Assembly (NCBI GenBank): GCA_021209875.1
Contig: JAGYVD010000001.1
Coordinates: 5,828,001-5,892,000, forward strand
Source: Rosellinia necatrix
Lineage: Eukaryota; Ascomycota; Sordariomycetes; Xylariales; Xylariaceae
Direction: 5' to 3'
DNA length: 64,000 nucleotides
Shown: piece after piece, positions 13,463-24,314 of the stretch
How positions within the stretch are numbered: position 1 is the stretch's first letter
How the letters are laid out: every line of letters starts with the position of its first letter
Program-made: the position numbers and the translations under genes
Notes under the pieces: model-generated
What the model was told of the DNA's origin: nothing
Databases searched by the model: none
Seen by the model: only the letters and a program-made list of their open reading frames with translations

Positions 13463-14004
13463 GGCACCCCAAACGAAAGTTCGCGCGTGATGGCGCTGGG
13501 CGACGTGACTGATGTTAGGGGCCAACAGCCTCGCCGTTTCTTTACACTGCTATGATTGATGTTTTAGCACGAAAAAAGATAATTAAAATCAAATAAATTT
13601 GTTTTTATAAAAGCTTGTATAACTATCGGTAGACATGTATATCTCCGTAAAAATTATTTTATAGTATAAAAGTAGACGTAATGCAGGTCTTGACTAGAAG
13701 TCGGTCTAGCCTTTGGCACCCAGATCCAAGTCGGCGAAGGGTTACTCTATTTTGCAAGCCTTTAAGCCACGAATTTCATGCTTGTTTGGCATATATTAGG
13801 AAATTAGGAAGGGAGCCCGATGTGAAGAATAAGCGACAATACCCCGAAACCAATTCCTTGCGCCCACGTGAAAGATGTAGCAAGAGTCACAAATGACCTA
13901 GCCTTACCCCCATTCATTCATCATGTCACCACGCCCATTACGCCACGCGTAGCCGACAATTATACGTCATAGAGGACACCGCTCGTCAGTCTATAGTATA
14001 GATA
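13463..14004. other. Intergenic, no gene seen
   Basis: Contains a short AT-rich patch (about 13560-13680) and a 71-codon open frame at 13681-13896 without family features. I do not annotate it as a gene. Confidence 0.5.
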
Positions 14005-15003
14005 TTATAGATATGGTCGAAGGACATCTTCCGTATGAGACCAAATCTTGGCCGTCGCCTTCTCCCGGAGCAGGGGCATGACCTTCGCGTTCGGCGTGCA
14101 GTCGCACTTATAGTTGACGAGGAAGAGCCCGTTCCCGTGCCGCAGCCGGGAATTCGTGCCGGGCTTGCCGCCCCAGGGCGTGCCGCGGCCGCCGAAGGCG
14201 GCGCTGGTGATCTGAAACAGGTGCCGCTGGGCGGACTCGTCGTGGCCGAGGGAAAACAGGCGGATGAGCGGCTCGAGGACCAGCGAGACGACCCAGCGCA
14301 TGACCGTCGCGTCCGGGTCCAGGCCGCGCCTCACGTTCCCCGTGTTCACCCACCCGGGCCAGGAGTGGACGAAGCTGACGCCCGGGTTGTCGTCGGCCAG
14401 CCTCTCGAGCGCGACGGTGTTCATGGTGATGTACTGCATCTGCGCGGCCACGCTGCCGAAGCGGCCCGGCCCCGCCAGCCCCGGGTCCTCCACGTCGACG
14501 GACGCGCGCTCCAGCCCGCCGCCGAGGACGCTGACGACCCGCGGGGCGTCGGCCGCGCGCAGCAGCGGCAGGAGGCGCCGGACGAACAGGATCCGGCCGT
14601 AGTACTCGAGGCTCTGCGCGACCTCGACGCCCTCGGCCGTCGCCCGCCGCGCCCCGAACGGCGCGTACCCCGCCGACAGGAACAGCAGGTCGACGGACGC
14701 CTCCCGCGCCCGGATCACCCCGCACACGCGCCGCGCCTCCGCGAGCAGCGCCACCTCGCCCTCGACCCAGACCACCTCGGCGCGCGGGCCGGCCGCGCGC
14801 AGCTCCGACGCGAGGGCGTGCGCGCGCGCCGCCGCGCCCGGCCGCCCGACGAGGTAGATGCGCACGCCGGCGCCCGTCGCGGCCAGCGCGCGGGCGGTGA
14901 GCCTCCCGATGCCCGAGGTGCCGCCGACGAAGACGGCGACGCGGGGCGCCGTGGCGTCGCTGATCAGCGCGTTGGAGGCGAGTATCTCCTTGTAGGCGAC
15001 CAT
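14005..15003 (-). CDS. Short-chain dehydrogenase/reductase
   Basis: An intronless 332-residue NAD(P)-dependent oxidoreductase of the SDR family. The Rossmann glycine motif GGTSGIG is at residues 27-33, LSAG (in place of NNAG) at about 109-112, and the strand with VVSVLGGG at about 156-163. A PGWVNTG motif follows at about 216. The expected catalytic YxxxK appears as Tyr191-x-x-x-Asn195, so the canonical Lys is absent; similar fungal SDRs near secondary-metabolite genes also have irregular active sites. The substrate cannot be inferred. Third positions are very GC-rich, unlike the adjacent DNA. The start is the only ATG before the Rossmann fold. No recognisable biosynthetic genes flank it. Confidence 0.85.
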   Translation of the reverse strand: MVAYKEILASNALISDATAPRVAVFVGGTSGIGRLTARALAATGAGVRIYLVGRPGAAARAHALASELRAAGPRAEVVWVEGEVALLAEARRVCGVIRAREASVDLLFLSAGYAPFGARRATAEGVEVAQSLEYYGRILFVRRLLPLLRAADAPRVVSVLGGGLERASVDVEDPGLAGPGRFGSVAAQMQYITMNTVALERLADDNPGVSFVHSWPGWVNTGNVRRGLDPDATVMRWVVSLVLEPLIRLFSLGHDESAQRHLFQITSAAFGGRGTPWGGKPGTNSRLRHGNGLFLVNYKCDCTPNAKVMPLLREKATAKIWSHTEDVLRPYL

Positions 15004-15160
15004 TGGGGGGTGGGTTGTTTATTAGATGTGGTAGTTACGTCACGTTAAGATACGTTACTTTACGTTACGTTATGTTACTGTCCTGTGATGAAGGGAGACA
15101 TGTGGGTTTGGTTCATAGTTGGGTTGGGTGAGAAGAACGTATATAAATGGAAGTGAAGGG

Positions 15161-15201
15161 GTGATGGTGGTGATGGTGGTGGTGGTGGTGGCGGTGGTGG
15201 C
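15161..15201. repeat. GGT/GAT trinucleotide microsatellite
   Basis: A run of GTGATGGTGGTGATGGTGGT followed by more GGT units, in the region upstream of the dehydrogenase. Confidence 0.8.
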
Positions 15202-15495
15202 TATGGCTAAGCTACATAACTAGGCACCTAATCTAAGTGCTTATGGCAGCTTTGGGATAGGTTAGATCTCTATACCCCTACCGATAACTACCGATACGTG
15301 CATAGTCGTCGGACATTCAGCATCACACTACCAGCAAGAATGTCCGACTACCAAACCTAGTCAACAAACGTCCATTCCATTCGACATACAGTTGAGTAGC
15401 TGCAACGGATGGAAGGCTATGAAGTATAGAATAGTGCAGAATAGTAGGGAAGACCTATCTTTTGCCCTCTTTCGAAGCGTGCGTCGCGCAATCGG
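15202..15495. other. Short intergenic region
   Basis: Lies between the dehydrogenase start and the end of the next minus-strand gene. No gene or RNA was recognised. Confidence 0.5.
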
Positions 15496-17766
15496 TTAGT
15501 CAGAGTCGTCGTCGTCGTCGTCGTCGTCGTCGTTAGGCGTAGGTAGCAGACCCGCGTTGTATAAGACGGATAGGACACACGTAAAAGAGTCGTCTTCATC
15601 ACACAGGCCCCTCGTGACAAGAGCGTTGCGGATTCTGTCGACGGCGTGGTCACCAATGTCCTCGACGGCTTGCAGGATGGCTGTTAGAAACATGACATAG
15701 ATTTCCTGGGCGCAATTCTGCATCAGCGAACAGTTGGACTTAGCCAAGGGAACCCAGAGTTCGCCACCGTCGGCCCGGCCGGCCCGGCCGACCCTCATGT
15801 TGTACCAGCCGAAGATCCGGGCGTTTCTTCCCGTTCCCGGCCCTCCTGGCACGGAAGCGAGGCAGTCTCCGCCGTCCCGCCATACTGCGTTCTGGGCCGT
15901 CATGCAGCTATTATTATCCCCCCATACTCGGATCTTCCTCGGTCGGGTCGTACGGTAGAGATCTGGATGCCAGGAAAATATGTAGTCGAGCCCCCTGAGG
16001 AGATCATGGGGCTCGACGTCTGCATCCACACACGTTGTCGAGACTATCCGGAATATGTCCTCGGCAGCTGTCTCGGGGCCTGCTCCTCCCTGACCTGGTT
16101 TCAAGGACCATAGCCACAGGCCCAGCACGGCTTCCAACTCAGACCGATCGGATTTCCATGGGCCGACAGGCTCTTCACGCCAATCCAGATCCCGTTGTAA
16201 TGACATGTAGATGCTATCGTCCTGCCGGTTTTGCGCGAGGGGGTCGAGTACAGAGCATCCGATTCTCCAGAAGATGTGACACGCTCTTTCCCATCCGCCG
16301 CGCAGCTTCACGGGTTGGCTGGAATCCGAAGAGGATAGAATCTGCATGGTATCCTCGATGGCATGCGCCAAAGCCAGAGCGGTGTCTCGCACCGCGACGA
16401 ATCTCCCGCCCCAATGACTGCTGAGCCCCGACTCTGGTGCCCCAGAAACAGGTCTGGCGAGCCCCACATGAAGCTGCCTTCATTTCCTAGGCGTCGGGCT
16501 CGGAGGCCGGAGCGGATGACGCTCATTATAATCGTAATACCGAACTGGACAACCGCCACGGAAGAGTGGCAGGCTCGGAGGCCGAGGAACTGGATAACGA
16601 ACCCGACGGAAGTGATTGTGACAGCAGCCCAAATCCATATCATGTTCAAATCCTCCCTTTCATCCTTCCACGACGTCGTGTACCTCCGGAGTGCACTCTT
16701 GGCATCAGAATGGCCGAAGGAGTCGAAGACCTGGTCGCCTATAATTTGATTTCCGGGCTGGATCCAATACATTGTCGACCGGGCTTCGCCGAACTCGTGC
16801 TCGCGTCTCTCGTAGATCTGTTCCTTCGTTTTGCTCTCGATCAGGTGGGCACACAGACCCATTCCTAGGCAGAGCAAGACCGTGCCAATGGCTGTCAATG
16901 GAACCGCGTAGGCATCTGGGGGGGGATATACTCTGTCAGCCCTTCCAGCACCGACGCATGCGCCCTGTCCTGAAATCTGCCCCTGGGGTGAAACAGGGAG
17001 ATTTCAACGCAGGTGAATCGCACGTGTATCCCTTGCTACCTAATGGGGTACTTATTTACCTTCACGACTATTCCTGATCCGCCGATAGTGGTATCTCGTT
17101 AGAACAGCCCATACCAAGACGAACGACTGCGCGATAAAGCCAAACGCAGCAGCGGCGATAAACCAACCGCGGGCATGCCGCTTGATTCCAATATTAAGAG
17201 AGAGGTTTGGGTTAGGTGCAAAACGTGGCAGGGTTTGTATATCGTGGCCCTGTTCATAGTCATGTTCGTGGTCCTGTTCAGAGCCCTGTACATGTTGTTG
17301 CAGCTTCCATTCCGTTTGCCCTCTCCCCGCCTCGACGTATTCCTCGAACGAGTAGATACCCGCCGTTGCTTTCTTGTCCCCGGTGAGGAGAATTCTTCGA
17401 GGGGGCCTGGGGATCGTGCACGATCTCCAGTAGTTTCAGGCGGCCGAAGACGCGGGCGATGCCTCCGTTGGTATAAAGCTCGCAAACGTCGCGACTGGTG
17501 GATGAGCACAATTCTGCTTCGGCGAGGCCCGCCGCTTCTTGGGCTCTCCCAACAAAGGCCCTGAGCGAGGGCGTTCCACGTACTCGGATTGCCGACACAA
17601 TGGCGGTGATGACTCCTAGAGGGGCAAAGGCGAAGATGATAATGTCTTCAATTGTCACGCATTCGCTGAGGTACTGTTTTGTGGGAGCTTCGCCAAAGAG
17701 GGCAATAAGGGGAGCAAGATCCGTGGCAAGGTTATTTGAGAAGTCATCCCACCAGCTGTCATCCAT
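15496..17766 (-). pseudogene. Fungal multi-TM protein with two broken frames
   Basis: A common but uncharacterised fungal membrane-protein family. I recognise its N-terminus (DDSWWDDFSNNLATDLAPLI, then the LSECVTIEDIIIFAFAPLG and IRVRGTPSL segments). The start is taken at 17766 (MDDSWW) rather than an upstream ATG. One clear intron, 16916-17059 (gtaaat...cccag), joins the helix ending SFVLVWAVL to DAYAVPLTAIG. Two frame changes cannot be explained by introns. One is near 17395-17405, beside a run of five G, between EIVHDPQAP and LLTGDKKATAG. The other lies near 16380-16450, between SPDLFLGH and FVAVRDTALALAHAIE. Downstream the frame stays open to 15496 and ends in about nine Asp encoded by GAC repeats. 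It is either an intact gene with two assembly indels or a decaying gene. At least four hydrophobic segments are visible. Confidence 0.6.
15505..15535. repeat. GTC/GAC trinucleotide repeat
   Basis: A run of about nine GTC units on the plus strand, encoding the C-terminal poly-Asp of the minus-strand gene. Confidence 0.85.
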
Positions 17767-19042
17767 AGCTATTGCTTGTATCGGACTATTATGAAAGAAG
17801 TGTCGGCAGATTGTTGGCTCGTTGGGTGGCGGTGATAGGAATATCAGGCGGCTCACGGCGGGTTTAAATACATACCACGGTTTCTTCCCAGTATTGCTCC
17901 AGCAGCTAGCACGATCTGAGCGGAAGTCAACTTGGGTAATCAGTATATTCGACAGCCAAGGAAGGCGAACAAACAAGCAATGATATCTCAGAATATCCTA
18001 CGAGCTAGTATCCATCCCATAGTGGATTGTACTACTGGTGCATTTGGCCGCATGAAGCGCTTATGTTCACACATTAGACTGCGCTAAGCATACGCGCTGG
18101 CTGAAAGGATGAGAGCTGAAATTCCATTATTGCGACTTGGCTAAAATGACTCTATGTTTAGCTAAAATGCATGTATCTAGACCCATTACGGAAATCCAAG
18201 GAACAGTACCAACGTTGCTTTACGAGAAGTACCTGAGTAAGTAGTTCTATTGAAAATTTACATTGATTAACTAACTAACTATCATTGATATATATTTATC
18301 ATTAAAGAGCACTGTTATTTCAAAGAAAAACGATTGTTTTCATATTAGTTACATATAAGTTTAGCCAGCCTAATGTCGAGCCTTACCAGCTGTCACCACA
18401 ACAAATCCCCATCGTCACCTAACTGTCAGGTGTGTTCGACGTGAGATAAGTCGCCCTTACGCTCCCATCTGGAGTCCGTTTCACTTGCGTAGTTGGGGAA
18501 TTATTTGATCAAGCGATCGTAACGTATTTAATTTCCTAAAATAACAAATAGTAAAAATCAACGAGATTAACAACGAAGCTGGCTGATGACTTCAAGTCCG
18601 AGAATTACCTTCTAATACGGTGAGACCTCTGTCCCCCGGCCGCCAAGAATGCTCGTTGTGTTTAGTTGCTCATCGACGCTAGCGCCATTATAGTGGGCAA
18701 AGTCAGTGAATTCTTAAAACCACCTAAAAATAAATATGAAGATCTATAACTACTAGCTCCTTGACACAGCTAACGCTTTCGGCGAGCCTTTGCATGCACC
18801 GCCAACAGACGTGGGGCTTAACTACGATGGCGATTCTAACCGTAAAAGGGGGTTTGAGTTGCACGTGTTCCGTTGTTCCGTCCCCGTGGGCTTGCTAATA
18901 GAGCAACGGCAGTGTGATGTCTTATAAGCAGGCCCAAAGTTCCGTTGCCGCGCTTGTAAACCAATTGTGCTTGTTTATTCTTTGCACCTTCGCCTAACTT
19001 CGCTTAGCAACAACTTCAACTTCTCCTTTGGTGGCTACGGCA
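17767..19042. other. Intergenic, no gene seen
   Basis: About 1.3 kb of normal to mildly AT-rich sequence. No coding pattern or tRNA was recognised. A possible promoter for the next small ORF lies in its last 150 bases (CTTATAAGC near 18920, followed by a pyrimidine-rich leader). Confidence 0.5.
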
Positions 19043-19234
19043 ATGTTTTACTACCTTGCTCATATTTTAGCTTGCGAGATTGAGTGTGAGGGCGCTAACA
19101 AGCTCACTCCTATCGTGGCACATTGTTCATCTGTGAAGAATGAAGTCTTGCGTGATCGCATTATGGCGCAAGTGCTTCTGGTAACAACCCTTGAAGAAGT
19201 AGGCGAGTCGGATCATTTGATCGTATTCAAATAA
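19043..19234 (+). CDS. Possible small hypothetical protein
   Basis: A 63-codon open frame from an ATG at 19043 with no recognisable family. It starts with a hydrophobic stretch (MFYYLAHILACEIE) and continues as an ordinary soluble-looking sequence. Support is indirect: a TATA-like word about 120 bases upstream and a CT/CA-rich leader ending TTCAACTTCTCC. It could be a chance ORF. Confidence 0.25.
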   Translation: MFYYLAHILACEIECEGANKLTPIVAHCSSVKNEVLRDRIMAQVLLVTTLEEVGESDHLIVFK

Positions 19235-20692
19235 CCAAGTCTATTAGGCACACCTAGAACCTGCAAGTAGCTATGCCATAGTATAATAACGGTATGTCGC
19301 ATCCTGACACCATTCTCCCACGTTTGGATATCTCAGCGCCTACATACTCCTCGAGCTGTCTGTGCGCCCAATGAATGAGAGCCAGGATGTGAGATATGAG
19401 ATACAATAACCTGTCGATGCTTGGACTGCTTGATGGCAAGCCAACAGGTAGAGTTAACCCGTATAACATAGGCTGACCCAAAGCTCTGCCTCATTCGAGG
19501 CGGGTAATGATGAATCAAAATATTTGAACAAGAATCCAATTAGCCTCCTTAACTTTAAGTATATTTTTATATTAATTGTTTATGCATTAATTATTTAAAA
19601 TTGAAATGTACGACAATGCACGATTCTATTCAACTAAATGTACTGCCCCAGGTATGTTGAGACAACTAGTTAAGCTTTTATGTATTTTTGCTTGCATTAG
19701 GGGCATGTTCCGTCAGCCACCTAGCCGGGTTAGGTACCGAGAGCAGCTAATAGGTGCACCAGAAAGTAACCCCTTGTACAGCTATGGCGGGTAACAGGCT
19801 CTCCATATATGATTCTAGCAGCACCCATGTCAAGCCATCCATAGGGCTGAGAATTCAGCCCTGACTCGTTCTTGAGGATCCCTGCGCAAGCATGATGCTG
19901 TATCACTGTACGTGGGTAGTATATACCCTACACGGAGCGAAACGCATTCCCCAAGTTTTGAAGACATCACGAGCGTCCTTGATACGCCACCATTCATCGC
20001 GGAAATGTCAAGTTATATGCAAACAGGGTAAATAGACTTGATTGGGTAGGGAGTATAAATCTGCTTGTAATCGGCTATGGACGCTCGGCGAAGCTACCGG
20101 TTACTAGTAGTTATGGCGGCCATTTAGAACATCTCGGAATTTTAGTTCTCTTGATACCAATCCCCAAGCAATATGCAACATACTATGTATGTATGGTATA
20201 AAACTGCGGGGGCGGGAAGCGTGGTCTGAAACAGACAAGCCGGGTGCGGCGTCGCCCGCGTTGGCTATTAACCCGGGAATCTAATATTCCTCATTACGAA
20301 CCTAAGCACGTTCGCGTTGCCTCGCCGTACTACCACCTATTGGTCTTCAGTGTACCCGAGTACATGCTTCCCTCTCGCTCTCCGTGCGCCTTTTCTACTT
20401 CTAAAAAAAAACACATCTCGCTTTTATACAGGGAATTTCTGTTGTGGGCAGAAACAACAAAGGACATGCAACACTGGTTTGGGCCACTTCGCCCCATCGC
20501 TGAACATAGAAAAATTTCCAAGAACCCAGTAGAAAATCCTGCTACTGTCGTCGGCCCCAGTAATCCGTCCCATCATGTTGGACGTCTCACCTAATCCGAC
20601 GTGCGGTCCCGGTAAATAAATGCCCAGGGCCTCCCGTGCCTATGCACCGAGGCAATCCGTGCCTGTCCCAGCGATTACCATTACTTTTTCTA
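19235..20692. other. Intergenic, no gene seen
   Basis: About 1.45 kb downstream of striatin (which reads the other way). Contains a short AT-rich patch near 19540-19600 and several unconvincing open frames. Confidence 0.5.
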
Positions 20693-23350
20693 TCATCGGG
20701 CAAATACTTTGACAAGACCATCGCCACCAGCACTGACAACCCACCGGCCGTCTTGACTCCACACCACGGCGCAAACGCCCTCGCCTCTCATGATACGGTG
20801 ACTTGTGATCTCTTGCGTGCACGTCCGCTTTTCTAGCGACCAGAACCTCAGGCTGGCATCGTGACCGGCCGAAACGAGCTCCCGGCCGTCAGGGCTCAGC
20901 GAGAGGCTCGAGATAGCCGCCGGATGCGCGAGCATGTTGTATGTGCATTGGCCTGCGCGTCGTTAGGATGGGCCTATACGTGAAACTGGGGACTGGGGTT
21001 TCGTTAGACTTACCACTGTTGGCATCGAAGAACCTGATGAACTGATCCTCGTGCCCGGATATGATGACGCCTTCGATACCGCTACCCGAGGACCCGCTGC
21101 TGCCGGTAGGACCACCGGCCTCTTCCTCACCCAGTCCCGTGTTGGGGCCCTGTTCCAGGCTGGCGGTCGTCGCGACGACCGCATTGACGCTCGTGGCCAC
21201 CGTGTTATCGTACGTCTCCAGACTCGCCATGGAGCTAATCTCCTCGCCCGTCTTCGTGTTAAACACAATCACGGCGGCATCGGAAAAACTGACTACAAAG
21301 GCCTCTCCCGTCGTCGAAAGAGGTGTGATACACGTAGGAGAGGCTTTGGAGCCATCGGATCTCCGTATATCGTGAACTAGAGTGGAATGGAAGGGAGAGT
21401 TCGAAGCCATATTCGGCTGAGGGGAACTGGGAAACTGCGAACCTGAGCTCATTGAATTGCCTCTAACACGTCCGCTGCCGGCCGCACGTCTCCCCGCGGG
21501 TCCTGGTTGTGGTGATGTCAACTGGGGCGGCGCGCTCACCGCCCAGATCTTGATAGCCCCGTCCGCTGCGCCGGATGCCACCAAGATGCGATCTGGAGTG
21601 CCGTACGAATTCGACTGCCCAAATACGGTCCCCAGAGTAGCGGGGAGCACACAGATCGCCCACACGGCATCGCTATGGCCGTCCAGAGTCGCCTTCGGGT
21701 CAACCCTACCGCGTTCCCACACCCGGATCGTCGCATCCTGTCCACCTGAAAATATCCAGCCATCGCCTTGAGCGCGACCGCCTGTAGAGAAGTTGGGGGA
21801 TGGGGACCATGAAGTGAGACAAAGGACAGCACCGGTGTGTCCGCGATGAGTAAAGTCGGCTGGTACGTCGAGGTCAGATGGCTGGGTGCCATGGCTAGGG
21901 TTCTCGCGAGGAATATGAAATCGTTTGATCAGGCCATCGTCACCAGCGGTGCAGATTTCGGGCTCTCCGGGGCTTCCACCCCCAGAGAAGATGACGGTTC
22001 GCACGGCATTTAAATGCCCACGTAGCCCATATCGAAGTTTGAAGTTCGCGCCGTCCATCTTTTGGGCTAGGGCATTGAGGGTGATCTCTTGCTCGGCGCT
22101 TCGCCTGCGAGACAAGGAGCTTTTCCTACGGTGAGAGTTAAGCCCACGATTCGGTGACTTGGGGGGGGGTTTTCGGCAGCGGGGAACACATCAGTGTCGG
22201 GCCGTTGTGGAAACGGTTGAAGGGGCTGCGATGTGGGATCCGGGAAGGCGGCTTCGTTAAAGTCCCATCCCTCAGCTTCCCCGGCTCGCCTATCCGCAGA
22301 AACCTGACTGTTCTCCGTTCTCGGGAGCTCAGTCACGTGATTCATCTTAGAGGACCGATCGTTTTGAGCATGTGTGTTCGAAGTAGCGGCCGGCGCGGAC
22401 CAATCGCCGGGATGTGGATATCCCCCGGCCGAGCTCTCTCCGGAACGGACCATAGGAGCGGATTGCAGCTCGTTTACTTTGGGCGCCATGTTGACACCAC
22501 CGGCCTGCTGCATCGGTGGGGCATGGTGGTTTGCATTCGGGGGCAGGCGAGAGGCCGGGTCCTTGCCATGATTCTGGTTTAGTCGTAAGGCTTGGAAAGC
22601 GGCATCAAGCGGTTGCTGACCGTGGGGGAGGGCAAATTCCCCCTCCCTCACTTCCTCCATCATGGGAAGTGGAGGGGAATCTCGCGGCGGTAAGGGATTG
22701 GCGGGCGTCATCATCAGGTAGGAAAACTCTGCCTGGCACTGGTCCAAAAAGTTTCTCAGATCATCACGGTCGCGTTCGTCATCGCCCTGTATCCCAAGAA
22801 GTGCTTCGGGACGTGGGAGGTTATTTTTCAGCTTGTCGTTGGTGGCTACAGGACGCATAAGTTAGTCAGTCTTCGGGATTCTGAACCGGCCAGATGGATG
22901 AGACGAACACTTGAGCTTCTCTTGGATCAAGGCGGCCCTGTCCAGCTTAGAGGGCCGTTTCACGGAGTGATCTGGCCCGCCGGGCACCCGGTTCGCAGCT
23001 TCGAGCTGTGAAGTCTGATCCTTAATCTTCTTTTCCAGAATCTGCACGTATCTCCTCAAGGCCTTCTGAGTGGCGTCCCCACGTCTGGCGGCGCCCTCCA
23101 GCGCGGCGATCCTGCCCTTCATTTCTTGGCGTTCGATTTCCCACGAATTTCTATCCCGCTCGTGTCGATGCCACTCGGTCTGGAGAAAACGCATGACACC
23201 CTGTAACGTGTACTCGGTGGCATGCGGCACATTATGCTGGTGCATAGACGGACCACCCCCCGGCATCTCCTGCACGGGGCCAGAGCCGGGGCCAGGGCCG
23301 CCAACTCCAGTACCGCCAGGGTTCATGGCGGAGCCTTGTGACCAGCTCAT
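20693..23350 (-). CDS. Striatin homologue, STRIPAK scaffold
   Basis: Striatin is the scaffold of the STRIPAK phosphatase-kinase complex. In filamentous fungi (Sordaria PRO11, Neurospora HAM-3) it controls hyphal fusion and fruiting-body development and sits at the nuclear envelope and endomembranes. Exons are 22909-23350, 21014-22845 and 20693-20952. The introns are 22846-22908 (gttcgt...CTAAC...gtag) and 20953-21013 (gtaagt...cgcag). The N-terminus has the caveolin-binding/coiled-coil block ([20 protein letters not shown]), followed by the PRPEALLGI and [13 protein letters not shown] motifs, a disordered linker, then C-terminal WD40 blades beginning near [12 protein letters not shown] and ending [11 protein letters not shown]. 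The phases fit only if the C run complementary to 22161-22169 has ten bases instead of nine. With that base the protein is 844 residues; as written the frame breaks just before the [13 protein letters not shown] segment. I judge it a real, probably intact gene. Confidence 0.9.
22161..22169. other. Homopolymer frameshift site in striatin
   Basis: Nine consecutive G on the plus strand (C in the gene). Upstream coding is in one frame and the downstream [15 protein letters not shown] segment in another; exactly one added base joins them and also satisfies the phase of intron 2. Confidence 0.8.
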
Positions 23351-24076
23351 AAGGTGTCCGGTGCTTTGGTATGATGGAGCAAGCCGGTGTTGAGCCCTCG
23401 CACTAGTTCCACCGTCTTGAGTGGGTAAAATCGGTCGGCATGCGCCTGGGACGACGGTCGAAATCGAGGACAGGATGACGCAGAGCTCGCATCTAGAGGT
23501 GGACTAGACAAAAGGCTGGATTGAACGCAGCAGACTCGTGGCTGAATTGGACGAAAGAGCAGGTCCAGGTCCGGGCGGTCGAGAATAATACACGATAGTT
23601 GGGATCGCTTGTTTACAAAGAATCGAAAAGAGAATCGACGGTCCGGCTTGCTGTGACACAATGCACAGTGACCAGGCGGCTAGGGACTCGCCCTTGGGAT
23701 GTCGGGAAGCGAGCAACGGAAGGTACTATGACGGTTAGGGACAGAAAGCCTAGGTGGCGCAATGGGAAGGTATGTGCCTGAATGGACGGCCGGCATGCAA
23801 CAGGCCAGGGGCGCTGTCTGATGCCACGAACCAGCCGGCGGTGCTGGGTGGTGCTTGTGCAAACAAAGAGCAAAGACGTAGAAACGAGGACGTAGAAACG
23901 AGGACGTACAACAAGTAGAGGCCGGGAAAAATAAAGGAGGGACGTTGAAGAAGACGATGATGACAGTGATATTGGCGAATAAGCATCAACAGTTGGCCAT
24001 CAATGAGAGAAGCGCCAAGAATAGCAGAGTACACCAAGACTATACTATAACAATGGCATCAGTCGTCACGACTTCA

Positions 24077-24138
24077 CTCTGTCTTGTCTTGTCTTGTCTC
24101 GTCTTGTCTCGTCTTGTCTTGTCTTGTCTCGTCTTGCC
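24077..24138. repeat. Pentamer minisatellite (TTGTC/TCGTC)
   Basis: About twelve tandem five-base units alternating CTTGT and CTCGT. Confidence 0.85.
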
Positions 24139-24169
24139 TTAACTTGTAGGGTGTTGTGTAGGACGGTGT

Positions 24170-24314
24170 GAGATCATGAGAGATCGTGCTGGATCGTGCT
24201 GGATCGTGCTGGATCGTGCTGGATCGTGATGGATCGTGTGGGATCGTGTCGTGTCGTGTTGTATCGTGTAGAGTAGTGGTAGCGTCGTGCTGTGTCGTGT
24301 CGTGTCGTGTGGTA
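24170..24314. repeat. GGATCGTGCT minisatellite grading into GTGTC repeats
   Basis: About five near-perfect ten-base GGATCGTGCT units from about 24190, then degenerate GTGTCGTGTT-type units to about 24314. Together with the adjacent pentamer tract it makes about 240 bp of simple repeat upstream of striatin. Confidence 0.8.

Noticed and set aside
14035..15048. Long plus-strand ORF opposite the dehydrogenase
   Set aside because: Shadow of a very GC-rich gene; Arg/Pro/Ala-rich translation with no family features.
15496..17766. Introns to explain the frame breaks
   Set aside because: No GT...AG pair of reasonable length near 17400 or 16420 restores the frame.
23744..23800. tRNA-like start (GCCTAGGTGGCGCAATGG)
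   Set aside because: Only the D-arm resembles a tRNA; no anticodon or T arm follows at the right distance.
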